A DNA stretch of 64,000 nt from Pseudoxanthomonas sp. CF385. GTDB taxonomy: Bacteria; Pseudomonadota; Gammaproteobacteria; Xanthomonadales; Xanthomonadaceae. The stretch lies in assembly GCF_900104255.1 (NCBI RefSeq), contig NZ_FNKZ01000001.1, forward strand, positions 1,766,001 to 1,830,000. Reading direction: 5' to 3'. The notes beneath the pieces were generated by a model, which was given only the letters and a program-made list of their open reading frames with translations, did no database searches and was not told the DNA's origin. Below are positions 52,580-64,000 of this stretch, piece after piece (within the stretch, counting starts at the first letter, position 1; the number at the start of each line of letters is the position of its first letter). The translations under genes were made by a program, and so were the position numbers.

Positions 52580-53584
52580 ATGAAGCACTTCTTGAACACG
52601 CAGGACTGGAGCCGCAGCGAACTGGACGCCTTGCTCACGCAGGCGGCCCTCTACAAGCAGCACAAGCTGGGTGATGCGCTGAAAGGCAAGTCGATCGCGC
52701 TGGTGTTCTTCAATCCTTCGATGCGTACCCGTACCAGCTTCGAGCTGGGCGCGTTCCAACTGGGCGGCCACGCGGTCGTGCTGCAGCCGGGCAAGGACGC
52801 ATGGCCCATCGAGTTCAACCTGGGCACGGTGATGGATGGCGACACCGAGGAGCACATCGCCGAGGTGGCCAAGGTGCTCGGCCGCTACGTGGACCTGATC
52901 GGCGTGCGCGCATTCCCGAAGTTCGTCGACTGGGCCTACGACCGCGAAGACATCGTCCTGAAGTCCTTCGCCAAGTACTCGCCGGTGCCGGTGATCAACA
53001 TGGAGACGATCACCCATCCCTGCCAGGAGCTGGCGCATGCGCTGGCGCTGCAGGAGCACTTCGGCACGTCCGACCTGCGCGGCAAGAAGTACGTGCTCAC
53101 CTGGACCTACCATCCCAAGCCGCTGAACACCGCGGTCGCCAATTCCGCGCTGACCATCGCCACCCGCCTGGGCATGGACGTGACCCTGCTGTGCCCGACC
53201 CCGGACTATGTGCTGGATGAGCGCTACATGGGCTGGGCCGAGCAGAACGTTGCCGAGAGCGGCGGCTCGCTGCGCGTCAGCCACGACATCGAGAGCGCCT
53301 ACCGCGGTGCCGACGTCGTCTACGCCAAGAGCTGGGGCGCCTTGCCGTTCTTCGGCAACTGGGAGCCCGAGAAGCCGATCCGCGACCAGTACAAGCACTT
53401 CATCGTCGACGAAGCCAAGATGGCGCTCACCAACAACGGCGTCTTCAGCCACTGCCTGCCATTGCGCCGCAACGTGAAGGCCACCGACGGCGTGATGGAC
53501 TCGCCGCAGTGCATCGCCATCGACGAAGCCGAGAACCGCCTGCACGTGCAGAAGGCCATCATGGCCGCACTGATGCAGCAGTAA
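52580..53584 (+). CDS. argF': N-acetylornithine carbamoyltransferase
   Basis: Cytoplasmic transcarbamylase of 334 residues that converts N-acetylornithine and carbamoyl phosphate to N-acetylcitrulline, the xanthomonad/Bacteroidetes variant of the arginine pathway. The carbamoyl-phosphate loop is NPSMRTRTSFELGAF; the HPCQELAHAL motif follows, and the late HCLPLRRNVKATDGVMD replaces the HCLP-x-G-x-E form of ordinary OTCases. The lysine in RRNVKATD is the residue known to be carbamylated in the X. campestris enzyme. The start is ATG 52580 (MKHFLNTQDW). It is the first structural gene after the attenuator. Confidence 0.95.
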   Translation: MKHFLNTQDWSRSELDALLTQAALYKQHKLGDALKGKSIALVFFNPSMRTRTSFELGAFQLGGHAVVLQPGKDAWPIEFNLGTVMDGDTEEHIAEVAKVLGRYVDLIGVRAFPKFVDWAYDREDIVLKSFAKYSPVPVINMETITHPCQELAHALALQEHFGTSDLRGKKYVLTWTYHPKPLNTAVANSALTIATRLGMDVTLLCPTPDYVLDERYMGWAEQNVAESGGSLRVSHDIESAYRGADVVYAKSWGALPFFGNWEPEKPIRDQYKHFIVDEAKMALTNNGVFSHCLPLRRNVKATDGVMDSPQCIAIDEAENRLHVQKAIMAALMQQ

Positions 53585-53614
53585 TCCCACCGAACCCGAA
53601 CAGAACGCACCCCC

Positions 53615-54811
53615 ATGAACCAGTCCAAAGACATCGTCCTCGCCTTCTCCGGCGGCCTCGACACCAGCTTCTGCGTACCTTATCTGAAGGAGCGCGGCTG
53701 GAACGTGCACACCGTGTTCGCCGACACCGGCGGCGTGGATGCCGAAGAACGCGCCTACATCGAACAGCGCGCCGCCGACCTGGGCGTGGCCAGCCACGTC
53801 ACCGTCGATGGCGGTCCCGCGATCTGGGACGGCTTCGTCAAGCCGTTCGTGTGGGCGGGCGAGGGCTACCAGGGCCAGTACCCGCTGCTGGTGTCCGACC
53901 GCTACCTGATCGTCGACGCCGCGCTGAAGCGTGCGGCCGAGCTGGGCACGAACGCGATCGCGCACGGTTGCACCGGCATGGGCAACGACCAGGTGCGCTT
54001 CGACCTCGCCGTGAAGGCCAGTGGCGATTACCGCATCGTGGCGCCGATCCGCGAGATCCAGAAGGAACACACGCAGACCCGTGCCTACGAACAGGCCTAC
54101 CTGGAAGAGCGCGGCTTCGGCGTTCGCGCCAAGCAGAAGAGCTACACCATCAACGAGAACCTGCTGGGCCTGACCATGTCCGGCGGCGAGATCGACAAAT
54201 GGGAAGCGCCGGGCGAGGGTGCCCGCGGCTGGTGCGCGCCGCGCGCCGAATGGCCGGTGGAGCCGCTGCGCGTCAAGGTCGGCTTCAAGAACGGCGAAGC
54301 TGTCAGCCTGGACGGGCAGGCCATCGGCGGCGCCGCGCTGCTGGCGAAGTTGAATGCGCTGTTCGCGCCGTACGGCGTGGGCCGCGGCGTATACACGGGC
54401 GACACCGTGATCGGCCTGAAGGGCCGCATCGTGTTCGAGGCGCCCGGCCTGGTGTCGTTGCTGGCCGCGCACCGCGCGCTGGAAGAGACCGTGCTGACCA
54501 AGCAGCAGAACCGCTTCAAGCCCGAGATCGCGCGCAAGTGGGTCGAGCTGGTGTACGAAGGCTTCTACCACGATCCGCTGAAGGCCGACCTGGAGGCGTT
54601 CCTGCAGTCCTCGCAGGCCACCGTCAACGGCGAGGTGGTACTGGAGACCCGCGGTGGCCGCGTCGATGCCGTGGCCGTGACCTCGCCGCACATCCTCAAT
54701 GCCAAGGGCGCGACGTATGCACAGTCCGCCGACTGGGGCGTGGAGGAAGCGGAAGGCTTCATCAAGCTGTTCGGCATGAGCTCGACCCTGTGGGCCGAGA
54801 TCAACCGCTGA
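53615..54811 (+). CDS. argG: Argininosuccinate synthase
   Basis: ATP-dependent enzyme of 398 residues joining citrulline and aspartate. The P-loop-like pyrophosphatase motif is [16 protein letters not shown] at residue 9; [20 protein letters not shown] and [20 protein letters not shown] are conserved. The citrulline/aspartate-site region ([20 protein letters not shown]) is intact. In this pathway citrulline is delivered by the deacetylase two genes downstream. The gap from argF' is 30 bases and 13 bases separate it from the following acetyltransferase. Confidence 0.97.
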   Translation: MNQSKDIVLAFSGGLDTSFCVPYLKERGWNVHTVFADTGGVDAEERAYIEQRAADLGVASHVTVDGGPAIWDGFVKPFVWAGEGYQGQYPLLVSDRYLIVDAALKRAAELGTNAIAHGCTGMGNDQVRFDLAVKASGDYRIVAPIREIQKEHTQTRAYEQAYLEERGFGVRAKQKSYTINENLLGLTMSGGEIDKWEAPGEGARGWCAPRAEWPVEPLRVKVGFKNGEAVSLDGQAIGGAALLAKLNALFAPYGVGRGVYTGDTVIGLKGRIVFEAPGLVSLLAAHRALEETVLTKQQNRFKPEIARKWVELVYEGFYHDPLKADLEAFLQSSQATVNGEVVLETRGGRVDAVAVTSPHILNAKGATYAQSADWGVEEAEGFIKLFGMSSTLWAEINR

Positions 54812-54824
54812 CCGGAACGCCACG

Positions 54825-55265
54825 ATGAGCGCCCTGCGCATCAGCACGGACAAGGCGGAGCTGGATCTGCCGCTGATCCATCGTTTCCTCTCGACCCAGG
54901 CCTACTGGAGCCAGGGCATCCCCGAGGAGACGGTGGCGCGCGCGGTCGCGGGCTCGCTGTGCTTCGGCGGTTATGTCGAAGGCGTGGGACAGGTGGCGTT
55001 CGCGCGGGTCGTCTCCGACTTCGCGACGTTCGCCTATCTGGCCGACGTGTTCGTGCTGCCGGAGCATCGCGGTCGCGGCTACAGCAAGGCCCTGGTGGCC
55101 GAGGTCATGGCGCACCCGCAGTTGCAGGGGCTGCGCCGTTTCATGCTGGCCACGTCCGATGCGCACGGGTTGTACACGCAGTACGGCTTCGCCACGCCGG
55201 CCAAGCCGCAGACGCTGATGGAAGTGTCCAAGCCGGACATCTACACCGAGGCCAACACCGCATGA
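54825..55265 (+). CDS. GNAT-family acetyltransferase within the arg cluster
   Basis: Protein of 146 residues with the GNAT core: FARVVSDFATFAYLADVFVL, acetyl-CoA loop PEHRGRGYSKALVAEVMAH, and FMLATSDAHGLYTQYGFATP. It is translationally coupled to argE' (ATGA overlap). Its position in all likelihood reflects a role connected to acetylated pathway intermediates or just co-regulation; the substrate is not predictable. True NAGS activity is covered by the fused argB product. A start at 54825 is clear, with a GGAAC Shine-Dalgarno-like segment before it. Confidence 0.9.
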   Translation: MSALRISTDKAELDLPLIHRFLSTQAYWSQGIPEETVARAVAGSLCFGGYVEGVGQVAFARVVSDFATFAYLADVFVLPEHRGRGYSKALVAEVMAHPQLQGLRRFMLATSDAHGLYTQYGFATPAKPQTLMEVSKPDIYTEANTA

Positions 55266-56350
55266 CCTTGCTCGCGACCACGCTCAAGCACCTCGAAGCG
55301 CTGGTGTCGTTCGACACCCGCAACCCGCCGCGCGACATCGGCACCGGCGGCATCTTCGACTATCTGCGCGCCCAATTGCCGGACTTCCAGGTCGAGGTCA
55401 TCGACCATGGCGCCGGCGCGGTGACCCTGTTCGCCGTGCGCGGTCAGCCCCGGCGCGTGTTCAACGTGCATCTGGATACGGTGCCATCTTCGCCCGCGTG
55501 GAGCGCCGATCCGCACACCCTGCGCATCGAGGGCGACCGCGCCATCGGCCTGGGTGCCTGCGACATCAAGGGTGCGGCGGCGGCGCTGGTGGCCGCGGCG
55601 CAGGTGACCCAGGGCGATGCGGCGTTCCTGTTCACGACCGACGAGGAGGCGAACGACGCGCGCTGCATTGCCGCCTTCCTCGCCCGCGACCATGGCTTCA
55701 GCGAAGCGATCATCGCCGAGCCGACCCAGTGCCAGGCGGTGCTCGCGCATCGTGGCATCAGCGCCGTCCGCATGGCGTTCAAGGGCCAGGCCGGGCACGC
55801 GTCCGCCGAGAACGCCCTCACGCTCAGCGCGCTGCACAACGCGATGCGCTGGGGCACGTCAGCGCTGGATTTCGTCCAGGCCCAGCACCACCTGCGTTTC
55901 GGCGGACTGACCGGCCTGCGCTTCAACATCGGCCGGGTGGAAGGCGGCATCAAGGCGAACATGATCGCGCCCAGCGCGGAAGTCCGCTTCGGTTTCCGTC
56001 CGCTGCCCTCGCAGGATCCCGCCGAACTGCACGCCACGTTCCACGGCTTCGCCAACACCGATGCGCTGGCCGAGTACGAAGAGACCTTCCGCGGCCCTTC
56101 GTTGCCGTCCGGTGACGTCGCCCGCGCCGAAGAGCGTCGGCTGGCTGCGCGCGACCTGGCCGACGAACTCGGCCTGCCGATCGGCAATGCCGTCGACTTC
56201 TGGACCGAGGCGTCGCTGTTCTCCGCCGCCGGGCTGACCGCCTTCGTCTACGGCCCCGGCGACATCGCCCAGGCGCACACCGCCGATGAGTGGGTCGCCC
56301 TGGACCAACTTAAGCGGTACGCCGAGAGCGTCGCCCGCATCCTCGCCTGA
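55262..56350 (+). CDS. argE': N-acetylcitrulline deacetylase (ArgE-like)
   Basis: M20-family zinc peptidase of 362 residues that removes the acetyl group of N-acetylcitrulline to give citrulline. Metal ligands are in [30 protein letters not shown] and [18 protein letters not shown]; the dimerisation insert begins near [18 protein letters not shown]. The ArgE family normally hydrolyses N-acetylornithine; context (argF' encodes the acetylornithine carbamoyltransferase) decides the citrulline substrate. The start overlaps the previous gene stop (ATGA), and 34 bases separate it from argB. Confidence 0.93.
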   Translation: MTLLATTLKHLEALVSFDTRNPPRDIGTGGIFDYLRAQLPDFQVEVIDHGAGAVTLFAVRGQPRRVFNVHLDTVPSSPAWSADPHTLRIEGDRAIGLGACDIKGAAAALVAAAQVTQGDAAFLFTTDEEANDARCIAAFLARDHGFSEAIIAEPTQCQAVLAHRGISAVRMAFKGQAGHASAENALTLSALHNAMRWGTSALDFVQAQHHLRFGGLTGLRFNIGRVEGGIKANMIAPSAEVRFGFRPLPSQDPAELHATFHGFANTDALAEYEETFRGPSLPSGDVARAEERRLAARDLADELGLPIGNAVDFWTEASLFSAAGLTAFVYGPGDIAQAHTADEWVALDQLKRYAESVARILA

Positions 56351-56384
56351 TCCACGTACCCCGAACACGCATCGAAACGACACG

Positions 56385-57704
56385 ATGGAATCCAACAAGC
56401 AAACCCGTCAGACCATCATCCGTCTGCTGTCCAGCATGGCCAGCGCGAAGGAGATATCGCAGTACGTCAAGCGTTTCTCCCAGCTGGACGCCAAGCGCTT
56501 CGCCGTGGTCAAGGTCGGCGGTGCGGTGCTGCGCGACGATCTCGATGCGCTGACGTCCTCGCTGACGTTCCTGCAGGAAGTCGGCCTGACACCGATCGTC
56601 GTGCACGGTGCAGGACCGCAGCTGGACGAAGAGATGACCGCCGCGGGCATCACCAAGCAGACCGTCAACGGCCTGCGCGTGACGACGCCCGAAGTGCTGG
56701 CCATCGTGCGCAAGGTGTTCCTGCAACAGAACCTCGCCTTGGTCGAGGCATTGCAGCAGGTGGGTGCGCGCGCGACCTCGATCGTGTCCGGCGTGTTCGA
56801 GGCCGAGTTCAAGGACCAGGCCACCTACGGACTGGTAGGCGACGTCACCCGGATCAACCAGGCGCCGATCGAGGCCAGCCTGAAGGCGGGTTCCATTCCG
56901 GTGATCGCCAGCATGGGCGAAACCGTGGGCGGGCAGATCCTCAACATCAACGCCGACTTCGCCGCCAACGAGCTGGTGCAGGTCCTGCAGCCGTACAAGA
57001 TCATCTTCCTCACCGGTACCGGCGGCCTGCTGGACGCGGAAGGACGCGTGCTCGATTCGATCAACCTGTCGACCGAGTACGACGAGCTGATGGCGCAGCC
57101 GTGGATCAATGGCGGCATGCGGGTGAAGATCGAGCAGATCAAGGATCTGCTGGACCGGCTGCCGCTGACCTCCTCGGTGTCCATCACCAAGCCGGCGGAA
57201 CTGGCCAAGGAGCTGTTCACGCACCGCGGTTCCGGCACGCTCGTGCGCAAGGGTGAACGCGTACTGCGCTTCGAAGGTGGTTGGGAAGGCGTGGACCTGC
57301 CGCGACTGAAGACGCTGATCGAATCCAGCTTCGGCCGCACGCTGTTGCCGGACTATTTCGAGCGCACCACGCCATACCGCGTCTACATCAGCGAGAACTA
57401 CCGCACCGCCCTGATCCTCACGCAGGAGGAAGGGTTCGCCTATCTGGACAAGTTTGCCGTACTCGACGACGCGCAGGGCGAGGGCCTCGGCCGCGCCGTG
57501 TGGCATGTGATGCGCGAAGAGAATCCGCAGCTGTTCTGGCGTTCGCGCCACAACAACCAGGTCAACATCTTCTACTACGCCGAGTCCGACGGCTGCTACA
57601 AGCAGGAGAAGTGGAAGGTGTTCTGGTACGGCATCGAGGATTTCGCCGACATCGAACGCTGCGTCGCGCACTGCCGCACGCGCCTGCCCACGTTGAAGGA
57701 CTGA
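56385..57704 (+). CDS. argB: Bifunctional N-acetylglutamate synthase/kinase
   Basis: Fusion of 439 residues catalysing the first two steps of arginine synthesis. The amino-acid kinase domain covers about 20-280: [60 protein letters not shown]. The last about 150 residues are a vertebrate-type NAT domain: [40 protein letters not shown] and [20 protein letters not shown]. This NAGS-K architecture is known from xanthomonads and is usually inhibited by arginine. The start is ATG 56385 ([10 protein letters not shown]). It ends one base before the next gene begins. Confidence 0.96.
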   Translation: MESNKQTRQTIIRLLSSMASAKEISQYVKRFSQLDAKRFAVVKVGGAVLRDDLDALTSSLTFLQEVGLTPIVVHGAGPQLDEEMTAAGITKQTVNGLRVTTPEVLAIVRKVFLQQNLALVEALQQVGARATSIVSGVFEAEFKDQATYGLVGDVTRINQAPIEASLKAGSIPVIASMGETVGGQILNINADFAANELVQVLQPYKIIFLTGTGGLLDAEGRVLDSINLSTEYDELMAQPWINGGMRVKIEQIKDLLDRLPLTSSVSITKPAELAKELFTHRGSGTLVRKGERVLRFEGGWEGVDLPRLKTLIESSFGRTLLPDYFERTTPYRVYISENYRTALILTQEEGFAYLDKFAVLDDAQGEGLGRAVWHVMREENPQLFWRSRHNNQVNIFYYAESDGCYKQEKWKVFWYGIEDFADIERCVAHCRTRLPTLKD

Positions 57705-57705
57705 C

Positions 57706-58322
57706 ATGGCCGCCGCACTCCCCACTGCCTGGCAGCAGGTACCGGTCCTGACGGGGCGTCATGCGCGCCTCGAACCGATGTCGTCCGACCATGTCGAGGG
57801 CCTGCGCGCCGCCTTGGCGGGCGATGAACTGGCTGCGCTGTGGTTCACGCAGGTGCCGAAGGCCGCCGATGCGGCGGACTACGTGGACGCGGTGCTGGCG
57901 GCGCAGGCCGACGGCCGCGTGCTGCCGTTCGTGGTGCGGGATGCCGCTGGCCGTGTCGTCGGCAGTACCCGGTTCTACGGGCTGGAAGCGGACGTGCCCA
58001 AGCTCAGCATCGGTTACACCTGGTACGCGCCCAACGTGCAGCGCACCGGCATCAATACCGAGACCAAGCTGTTGTTGCTTACGCATGCGTTCGAGACGCT
58101 GGGCTGCATCAGCGTGGTGTTCGAGACCAGCTGGTTCAACTACCGCTCGCGCGCGGCGATCGCCCGGCTCGGGGCGAAGCAGGACGGTGTGCTGCGCAAC
58201 CACAAACGCCATACCGACGGCTCGCCGCGCGACACCGTCGTCTTCTCTATCATCGACGGCGAGTGGCCGGCGGTGAAACGCAACCTGCTGGCGAAGCTCG
58301 CCCGGCACGATCAGGACGTCCC

Positions 58323-58326
<4 letters not shown>
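57706..58326 (+). CDS. GNAT-family acetyltransferase (RimJ/RimL-like)
   Basis: Protein of 206 residues, longer than the first GNAT in the cluster and of a different subfamily. It begins with a RimJ/RimL-type segment ([20 protein letters not shown]), followed by [20 protein letters not shown], then [20 protein letters not shown] and [20 protein letters not shown]. Coupled to argC by a four-base overlap. The substrate is unknown: protein or small-amine acetylation are both possible. No obvious requirement for arginine synthesis is known, so its place in the operon is unexplained. Confidence 0.9.
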
Positions 58327-59281
<955 letters not shown>

Positions 59282-59285
<4 letters not shown>

Positions 59286-60574
59286 GCGACCTGTTGTGGC
59301 AGAAGCCGGGCGTAGCAGTGGACGCGGAGATCCAGCGTTTCCTGGCCGGCGACGACGTGGTGCTGGACCGCGAGTTCTTCCTGCACGACATCCAGGCCAG
59401 CACCGCGCACGCGGAAGGCCTGCAGCGCATCGGCATCCTCTCGGGCGACGAGCTGGCCGGCCTGAAGCGCGAACTGGCGGTGCTGGCGGACGACTTCCGT
59501 CGCGGCGATTTCGTCCTGGACGAGCGCTTCGAAGACGGGCACTCGGCCATCGAGGCGCGCCTGACCGAGCGCCTGGGCGATGCCGGGCGCAAGATCCACA
59601 CCGGGCGCAGCCGGAACGACCAGATCCTCGTCGCCACCCGGTTGTGGCTGAAGGAGAAGCTCGCGCGCGTGGCCGTGCTGTCGCGCGAAGTGGCCAAGGT
59701 CGCGCTGGACCGTGCGCTCGCCGAACGCGATCTGCCGATTCCCGGCTACACGCACATCCAGCGCGCCGTGGTGTCGTCCGCCGGCATGTGGTGGGCGGGC
59801 TGGGCGGAAGCCTTCATCGACAACACGGTGCGCGCCCGCGATACGCTGAAACTGGTGGACGCCAATCCATTGGGCACGGCCGCCGGCTACGGCGTCAACC
59901 TCAAGCTGGACCGCGAACACACGACCGCGGCACTCGGTTTCTCGCGCATGCAGGTCAGCCCGATCTATGCGCAGCTCTCGCGGGGCAAGTTCGAACTGGC
60001 TGCACTCGAAGCGCTCGGTGGCGCGACCCTGGACCTGCGCCGCATCGCCTGGGACCTGTCGCTGTTCACCAGCGCGGAATTCGGTTTCGTCGCGTTGCCC
60101 GCTCAGTACACCACGGGCAGTTCCATCATGCCGAACAAGCGCAATCCCGACGTCATCGAGCTGATGCGCGCCACCCACGCCAGCGTCGCGGCTGCGCGGA
60201 TGGAGATCGAACAGCTGCTGTCGCTGCCGTCCGGCTACCACCGCGACCTGCAGGCCAGCAAGGGCGCGATCTTTCATGGTTTCGGCCGCGGCTTGCCGGC
60301 GCTCGAACTGCTGCCCGCGCTGCTGGCGAACCTGGAGTGGCGCGAAGACCGCCTGCGTGCGGCGATCGATTCGGGCATGTACGCCACCGACGTGGCCGTG
60401 GAAGCGGCCGTGGCCGGCGTGCCGTTCCGCGAGGCCTACAAGGCCGCGGCGGCATCCGCGGACAGCGCGGGGCAGGGCCGCACGCCCGAGGGCAGCCTGG
60501 CGGCGCGGGTGTCGCCGGGTGCCGGTGCCGACCTCCGCCTGGATGCACTGGCGGCGCGCTGGAATGCGCTATGA
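59282..60574 (+). CDS. argH: Argininosuccinate lyase
   Basis: Final enzyme of arginine synthesis, cleaving argininosuccinate to arginine and fumarate; a cytoplasmic tetramer of 430-residue subunits. The fumarase-superfamily signature is [20 protein letters not shown] (GSSxMPxKxNP) near 280; others are [38 protein letters not shown] and [18 protein letters not shown]. It is somewhat shorter than E. coli ArgH (457). Its start and stop both overlap neighbours by four bases. Confidence 0.96.
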
Positions 60575-60828
60575 GGCGCTACCTCGTCATGGCGATGCGT
60601 CGACCCACGTTCGACGAGGGCGTGGTCGCCCCGCACCTGGCGTTCCTCGACGAACTGCGTGCCAGCGGACACCTGGAGATGACCGGGGGTTTCAGCGACA
60701 AGACCGGCGGCGCCTACGTGCTCGTCAACGTCGACTCGCTGGAGCAGGCCCGTGCGATCGCGGCACGCGATCCCCTCGCGACCCAGGGCACGTCCGACCT
60801 CACCGTCTACGAATGGAACACACGCTGA
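60571..60828 (+). CDS. YciI-family protein
   Basis: Protein of 85 residues with the ferredoxin-like YciI/DGPF fold: [60 protein letters not shown] and the end [11 protein letters not shown] conserved His/Asp pair (HLAFLDEL) is retained. Function is unknown; YciI proteins have been proposed as small hydrolases or oxygenase partners. Coupled to argH by ATGA overlap, and followed ten bases later by proB. Confidence 0.88.
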   Translation: MRRYLVMAMRRPTFDEGVVAPHLAFLDELRASGHLEMTGGFSDKTGGAYVLVNVDSLEQARAIAARDPLATQGTSDLTVYEWNTR

Positions 60829-60837
60829 GCTGATCCC

Positions 60838-61986
60838 ATGACCCACGCCGCGCCGCTCCCGTTCGAAGAACAACCGCTGCCGGCGTGGCGCCGCGCCGTG
60901 CTGAAGGTCGGCAGCAGCCTGCTGGCGGGCGGCGATGAGGGACTGACGCCGCGCCACGCACTGAGCCTGGCGCAGTTCGTCTCTTCCAGCATTGCGGCAG
61001 GCAAGGAAGTGGTGATCGTCTCGTCCGGCGCAGTCGCGGCCGGACGTGGCCTGCTGCACCGTAAGCCGCAGGCAGGCGCGGCCATGGCCGAACGCCAGGC
61101 GCTGGCGGCGCTGGGCCAGGCCCAATTGATCGCGCTGTGGCAGCGTTTCTTCGATCGACCGGTCGCGCAGGTGCTGTTGACCCATGACGACCTGCGCAAC
61201 CGCCGGCGCTACCTCAATGCGCGCGCGACCCTGCAGGAACTGCTGTCGCTCGGCGCGCTGCCGGTGGTGAACGAGAACGACACGGTCTCGGTCGACGAAC
61301 TCAAGCTCGGCGACAACGACAACCTCGCGGCCGTCGTCGCCGCGCTGATCGACGCCGATGCGTTGTTCATCGCTACCGACATCGATGGCTTCTACACCGC
61401 CAACCCGCGCACGCATGCCGATGCGCAGCCGATCCTGGACGTCGAAGCGCTGACGCCCGCGTTTTACGCGATGGCCGGCGGCGCGGGCAGCGGCGTCGGC
61501 ACCGGTGGCATGCATACCAAGCTGGAGGCCGCGGCCAAGGCGGCCGCGGCGGGCATCGAGACCTTCCTGTTCAACGGTACCCGCGCAGGCACGGTGTCGG
61601 CGCTCGCCCACGGGGGCCTCGTTGGCACGCGATTCCGGCCGGCGCAGAACCGCCTCGCCGCACGCAAGTACTGGTTGCGCAACGTGCCGGTAGAGGCGGG
61701 CGCGATCATCGTCGACACCGGCGCCGCTGGCGCGATGGCGGGGAAGGGCGCGTCCTTGCTGCCGGGTGGCGTGACCACCGCCGAAGGCGATTTCCGCCGC
61801 GGCGACATGGTCGAGGTGGTGCTGCGCGATGGCGAGGGTGATCGCACGGTGGCGCGCGGCGTGAGCCAGTACTCGGCAGTGGACATCCGCCGCATCGCGC
61901 GCCGCCACTCGCGCGACATCGAAGGCATCCTCGGTTATACCTACGGCGAGAACGTCGTGCATCGCGACGATCTGGTCCTTCTCTGA
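60838..61986 (+). CDS. proB: Glutamate 5-kinase
   Basis: ATP-dependent kinase of 382 residues for the first step of proline synthesis. The amino-acid kinase domain has [60 protein letters not shown] and [22 protein letters not shown]-terminal PUA domain (about 285-380) is present: [20 protein letters not shown] and the end [17 protein letters not shown]. Proline feedback is known for the family. Following the arg genes without a gap, it could be carried on the same transcript. Confidence 0.96.
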   Translation: MTHAAPLPFEEQPLPAWRRAVLKVGSSLLAGGDEGLTPRHALSLAQFVSSSIAAGKEVVIVSSGAVAAGRGLLHRKPQAGAAMAERQALAALGQAQLIALWQRFFDRPVAQVLLTHDDLRNRRRYLNARATLQELLSLGALPVVNENDTVSVDELKLGDNDNLAAVVAALIDADALFIATDIDGFYTANPRTHADAQPILDVEALTPAFYAMAGGAGSGVGTGGMHTKLEAAAKAAAAGIETFLFNGTRAGTVSALAHGGLVGTRFRPAQNRLAARKYWLRNVPVEAGAIIVDTGAAGAMAGKGASLLPGGVTTAEGDFRRGDMVEVVLRDGEGDRTVARGVSQYSAVDIRRIARRHSRDIEGILGYTYGENVVHRDDLVLL

Positions 61987-62005
61987 CGCCTCCCCCGGAG
62001 TCCGC

Positions 62006-63268
<1,263 letters not shown>

Positions 63269-63277
63269 CCGCTGGCC

Positions 63278-63733
63278 TCAGGCGGACTCGGTCAGCGCGG
63301 TGAAGTCCTGTGGGCGGGCGTCCTCGCCCATATGCAGGACGGTCACCTTCCCCAGCACCAGGGCGCGCGCGACGGCCGGCGGCGCGCCCAGGGAATCGGC
63401 CACTTCCGTCAACGTTGCGCTGCGCGGCTGGCTGCGCCTGTCCACGCGACTGAACCGGAACCGGTTGTACTCGGCCCACGCGATCAGCAGCAATGCGCAC
63501 GCGACGGCCAGCACCGGGAGCGTGAACAGCAGGAACGGCTCGATGGTGTGCTCGCGCACGTAGAGTTCGAAGAACGCCGTGCGGATGCCGAGCAGCCACA
63601 GGATCAGGGTGACCAGCGGCGTCCACAGGTAGACGTACACCATCCAGAAGCCCAGGGTGACGAAGCCCCATGCTGCGCGTTGCAGGCGCGGCTGCTTCAT
63701 GGGCTTGCGGATCAAGCGCGAATCGAATTTCAT
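63278..63733 (-). CDS. pgaD: Poly-N-acetylglucosamine synthesis protein PgaD
   Basis: Inner-membrane accessory protein of 151 residues that works with the PgaC glycosyltransferase in poly-beta-1,6-GlcNAc (biofilm polysaccharide) synthesis. Two membrane spans are clear: GFVTLGFWMVYVYLWTPLVT and PFLLFTLPVLAVACALLLIA; a cytoplasmic tail follows with EYNRFRFSRVDRRSQPRS. The start is coupled to the pgaC stop (ATGA overlap). In E. coli PgaCD are activated by c-di-GMP, which would fit the FimX-like protein elsewhere in the window only in a general sense. Confidence 0.9.
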   Translation of the reverse strand: MKFDSRLIRKPMKQPRLQRAAWGFVTLGFWMVYVYLWTPLVTLILWLLGIRTAFFELYVREHTIEPFLLFTLPVLAVACALLLIAWAEYNRFRFSRVDRRSQPRSATLTEVADSLGAPPAVARALVLGKVTVLHMGEDARPQDFTALTESA

Positions 63734-64000
63734 CGTATCCCCCGGTCAGGGCTGACCCATGTGGCGCGTCCGCGCCGGCGACGCATCAGCGTCTTCGGCA
63801 CCGCCACGACGGTGGTGAACAGGCTCAGCATCCAGTACGCCATCGGGTACCAGATCATCCAGAAATAGTTGCGGCCCACCGCGGTCTCGTAACGGCGGTC
63901 GATGACGATGCTGCTGGCGAACTGCAGCATGCAGATCAGGGCCAGGATCACGCCGTGCCAGGACGGCAGCAGGGTGTGCACGTACAGCCCGGGCGGCATC
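63730..64000 (-). CDS. pgaC: Poly-N-acetylglucosamine synthase PgaC, C-terminal part (5' end outside window)
   Basis: Only the last about 90 residues lie inside the window. They contain two membrane spans (GVILALICMLQFASSIVI and MIWYPMAYWMLSLFTTVVAV) separated by DRRYETAVGRNYF, then a basic tail KTLMRRRRGRATWVSPDRG, which agrees with the C-terminus of PgaC/HmsR processive glycosyltransferases. Identification is aided by the coupled pgaD. The catalytic GT2 domain is off the right edge. Confidence 0.86.
   Translation of the reverse strand, partial: MPPGLYVHTLLPSWHGVILALICMLQFASSIVIDRRYETAVGRNYFWMIWYPMAYWMLSLFTTVVAVPKTLMRRRRGRATWVSPDRGIR

Overview
The window is a high-GC (about two thirds G+C) chromosomal segment from a member of the Xanthomonadaceae, most likely close to Pseudoxanthomonas, Stenotrophomonas or Xanthomonas. 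The best evidence is the arginine cluster at 52.3-60.8 kb. It uses N-acetylornithine carbamoyltransferase, an ArgE-like N-acetylcitrulline deacetylase and a fused N-acetylglutamate synthase/kinase, an arrangement known from xanthomonads. Other pointers are the XgtA-like alpha-glucosidase, a TonB-dependent receptor of the Xanthomonas/Caulobacter type, DksA with a long Ala/Lys/Pro-rich N-terminus, and GTGGGAGCGAC palindromic repeats. I see no prophage, integrase, insertion sequence or CRISPR array.

Layout. 0-5 kb: a minus-strand run DUF4190-pyrD-murB-EamA exporter, an ALDH7-type aldehyde dehydrogenase and tRNA-Arg(CCT). 5-14 kb: a lipoprotein/acetyltransferase pair, then the threonine operon thrA-thrB-thrC behind a Thr/Ile-rich leader peptide, followed by two L,D-transpeptidase genes. 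13.7-25.4 kb: a metallo-beta-lactamase-fold protein, OsmC, and a maltose/oligosaccharide locus. The locus has a LacI regulator, a secreted GH13 amylase, an SLC45-type transporter, an alpha-glucosidase, an esterase and a TonB-dependent receptor, and one 17-base operator-like sequence occurs in both of its regulatory gaps. 25-31.5 kb: tRNA-Ala(CGC), rnd, a SUMF1-domain lipoprotein, an M48 peptidase and several small genes including an orphan phage-tail-tube-like protein. 31.6-38 kb: polyhydroxyalkanoate-related reductases with PhaR, gluQ, htpX and a FimX-like degenerate EAL protein. 38-44.6 kb: epmB/efp (divergent), a TRZ/ATZ amidohydrolase, ubiG-gph, a squalene/phytoene-synthase-family protein and folE2. 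44.6-52.3 kb: repeats, an M23 peptidase with a decayed copy of its 3' end, pyrC-yidD, dksA, an MFS-sufE pair, cysS and a secreted protein. 52.3-63.3 kb: one compact plus-strand arg-pro cluster, argF'-argG-GNAT-argE'-argB-GNAT-argC-argH-YciI-proB-proA. 63.3-64 kb: the 3' part of a pgaC-pgaD exopolysaccharide locus.

The most interesting element is at 52.38-52.53 kb, before argF'. A 30-codon leader ORF carries three Arg codons in four positions and is followed by mutually exclusive antiterminator and terminator helices ending in a U-run. This is the full layout of a ribosome-mediated attenuator, here apparently sensing arginine in front of the whole arg-pro cluster. With the thr leader at 6.9 kb, the window may carry two amino-acid-sensing leaders, both starting close to a possible -35 box and without a clear ribosome-binding site. 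Many gene pairs overlap by ATGA or TGATG, so translational coupling is widespread here. All functional calls rest on reading motifs by eye; no database search was run.
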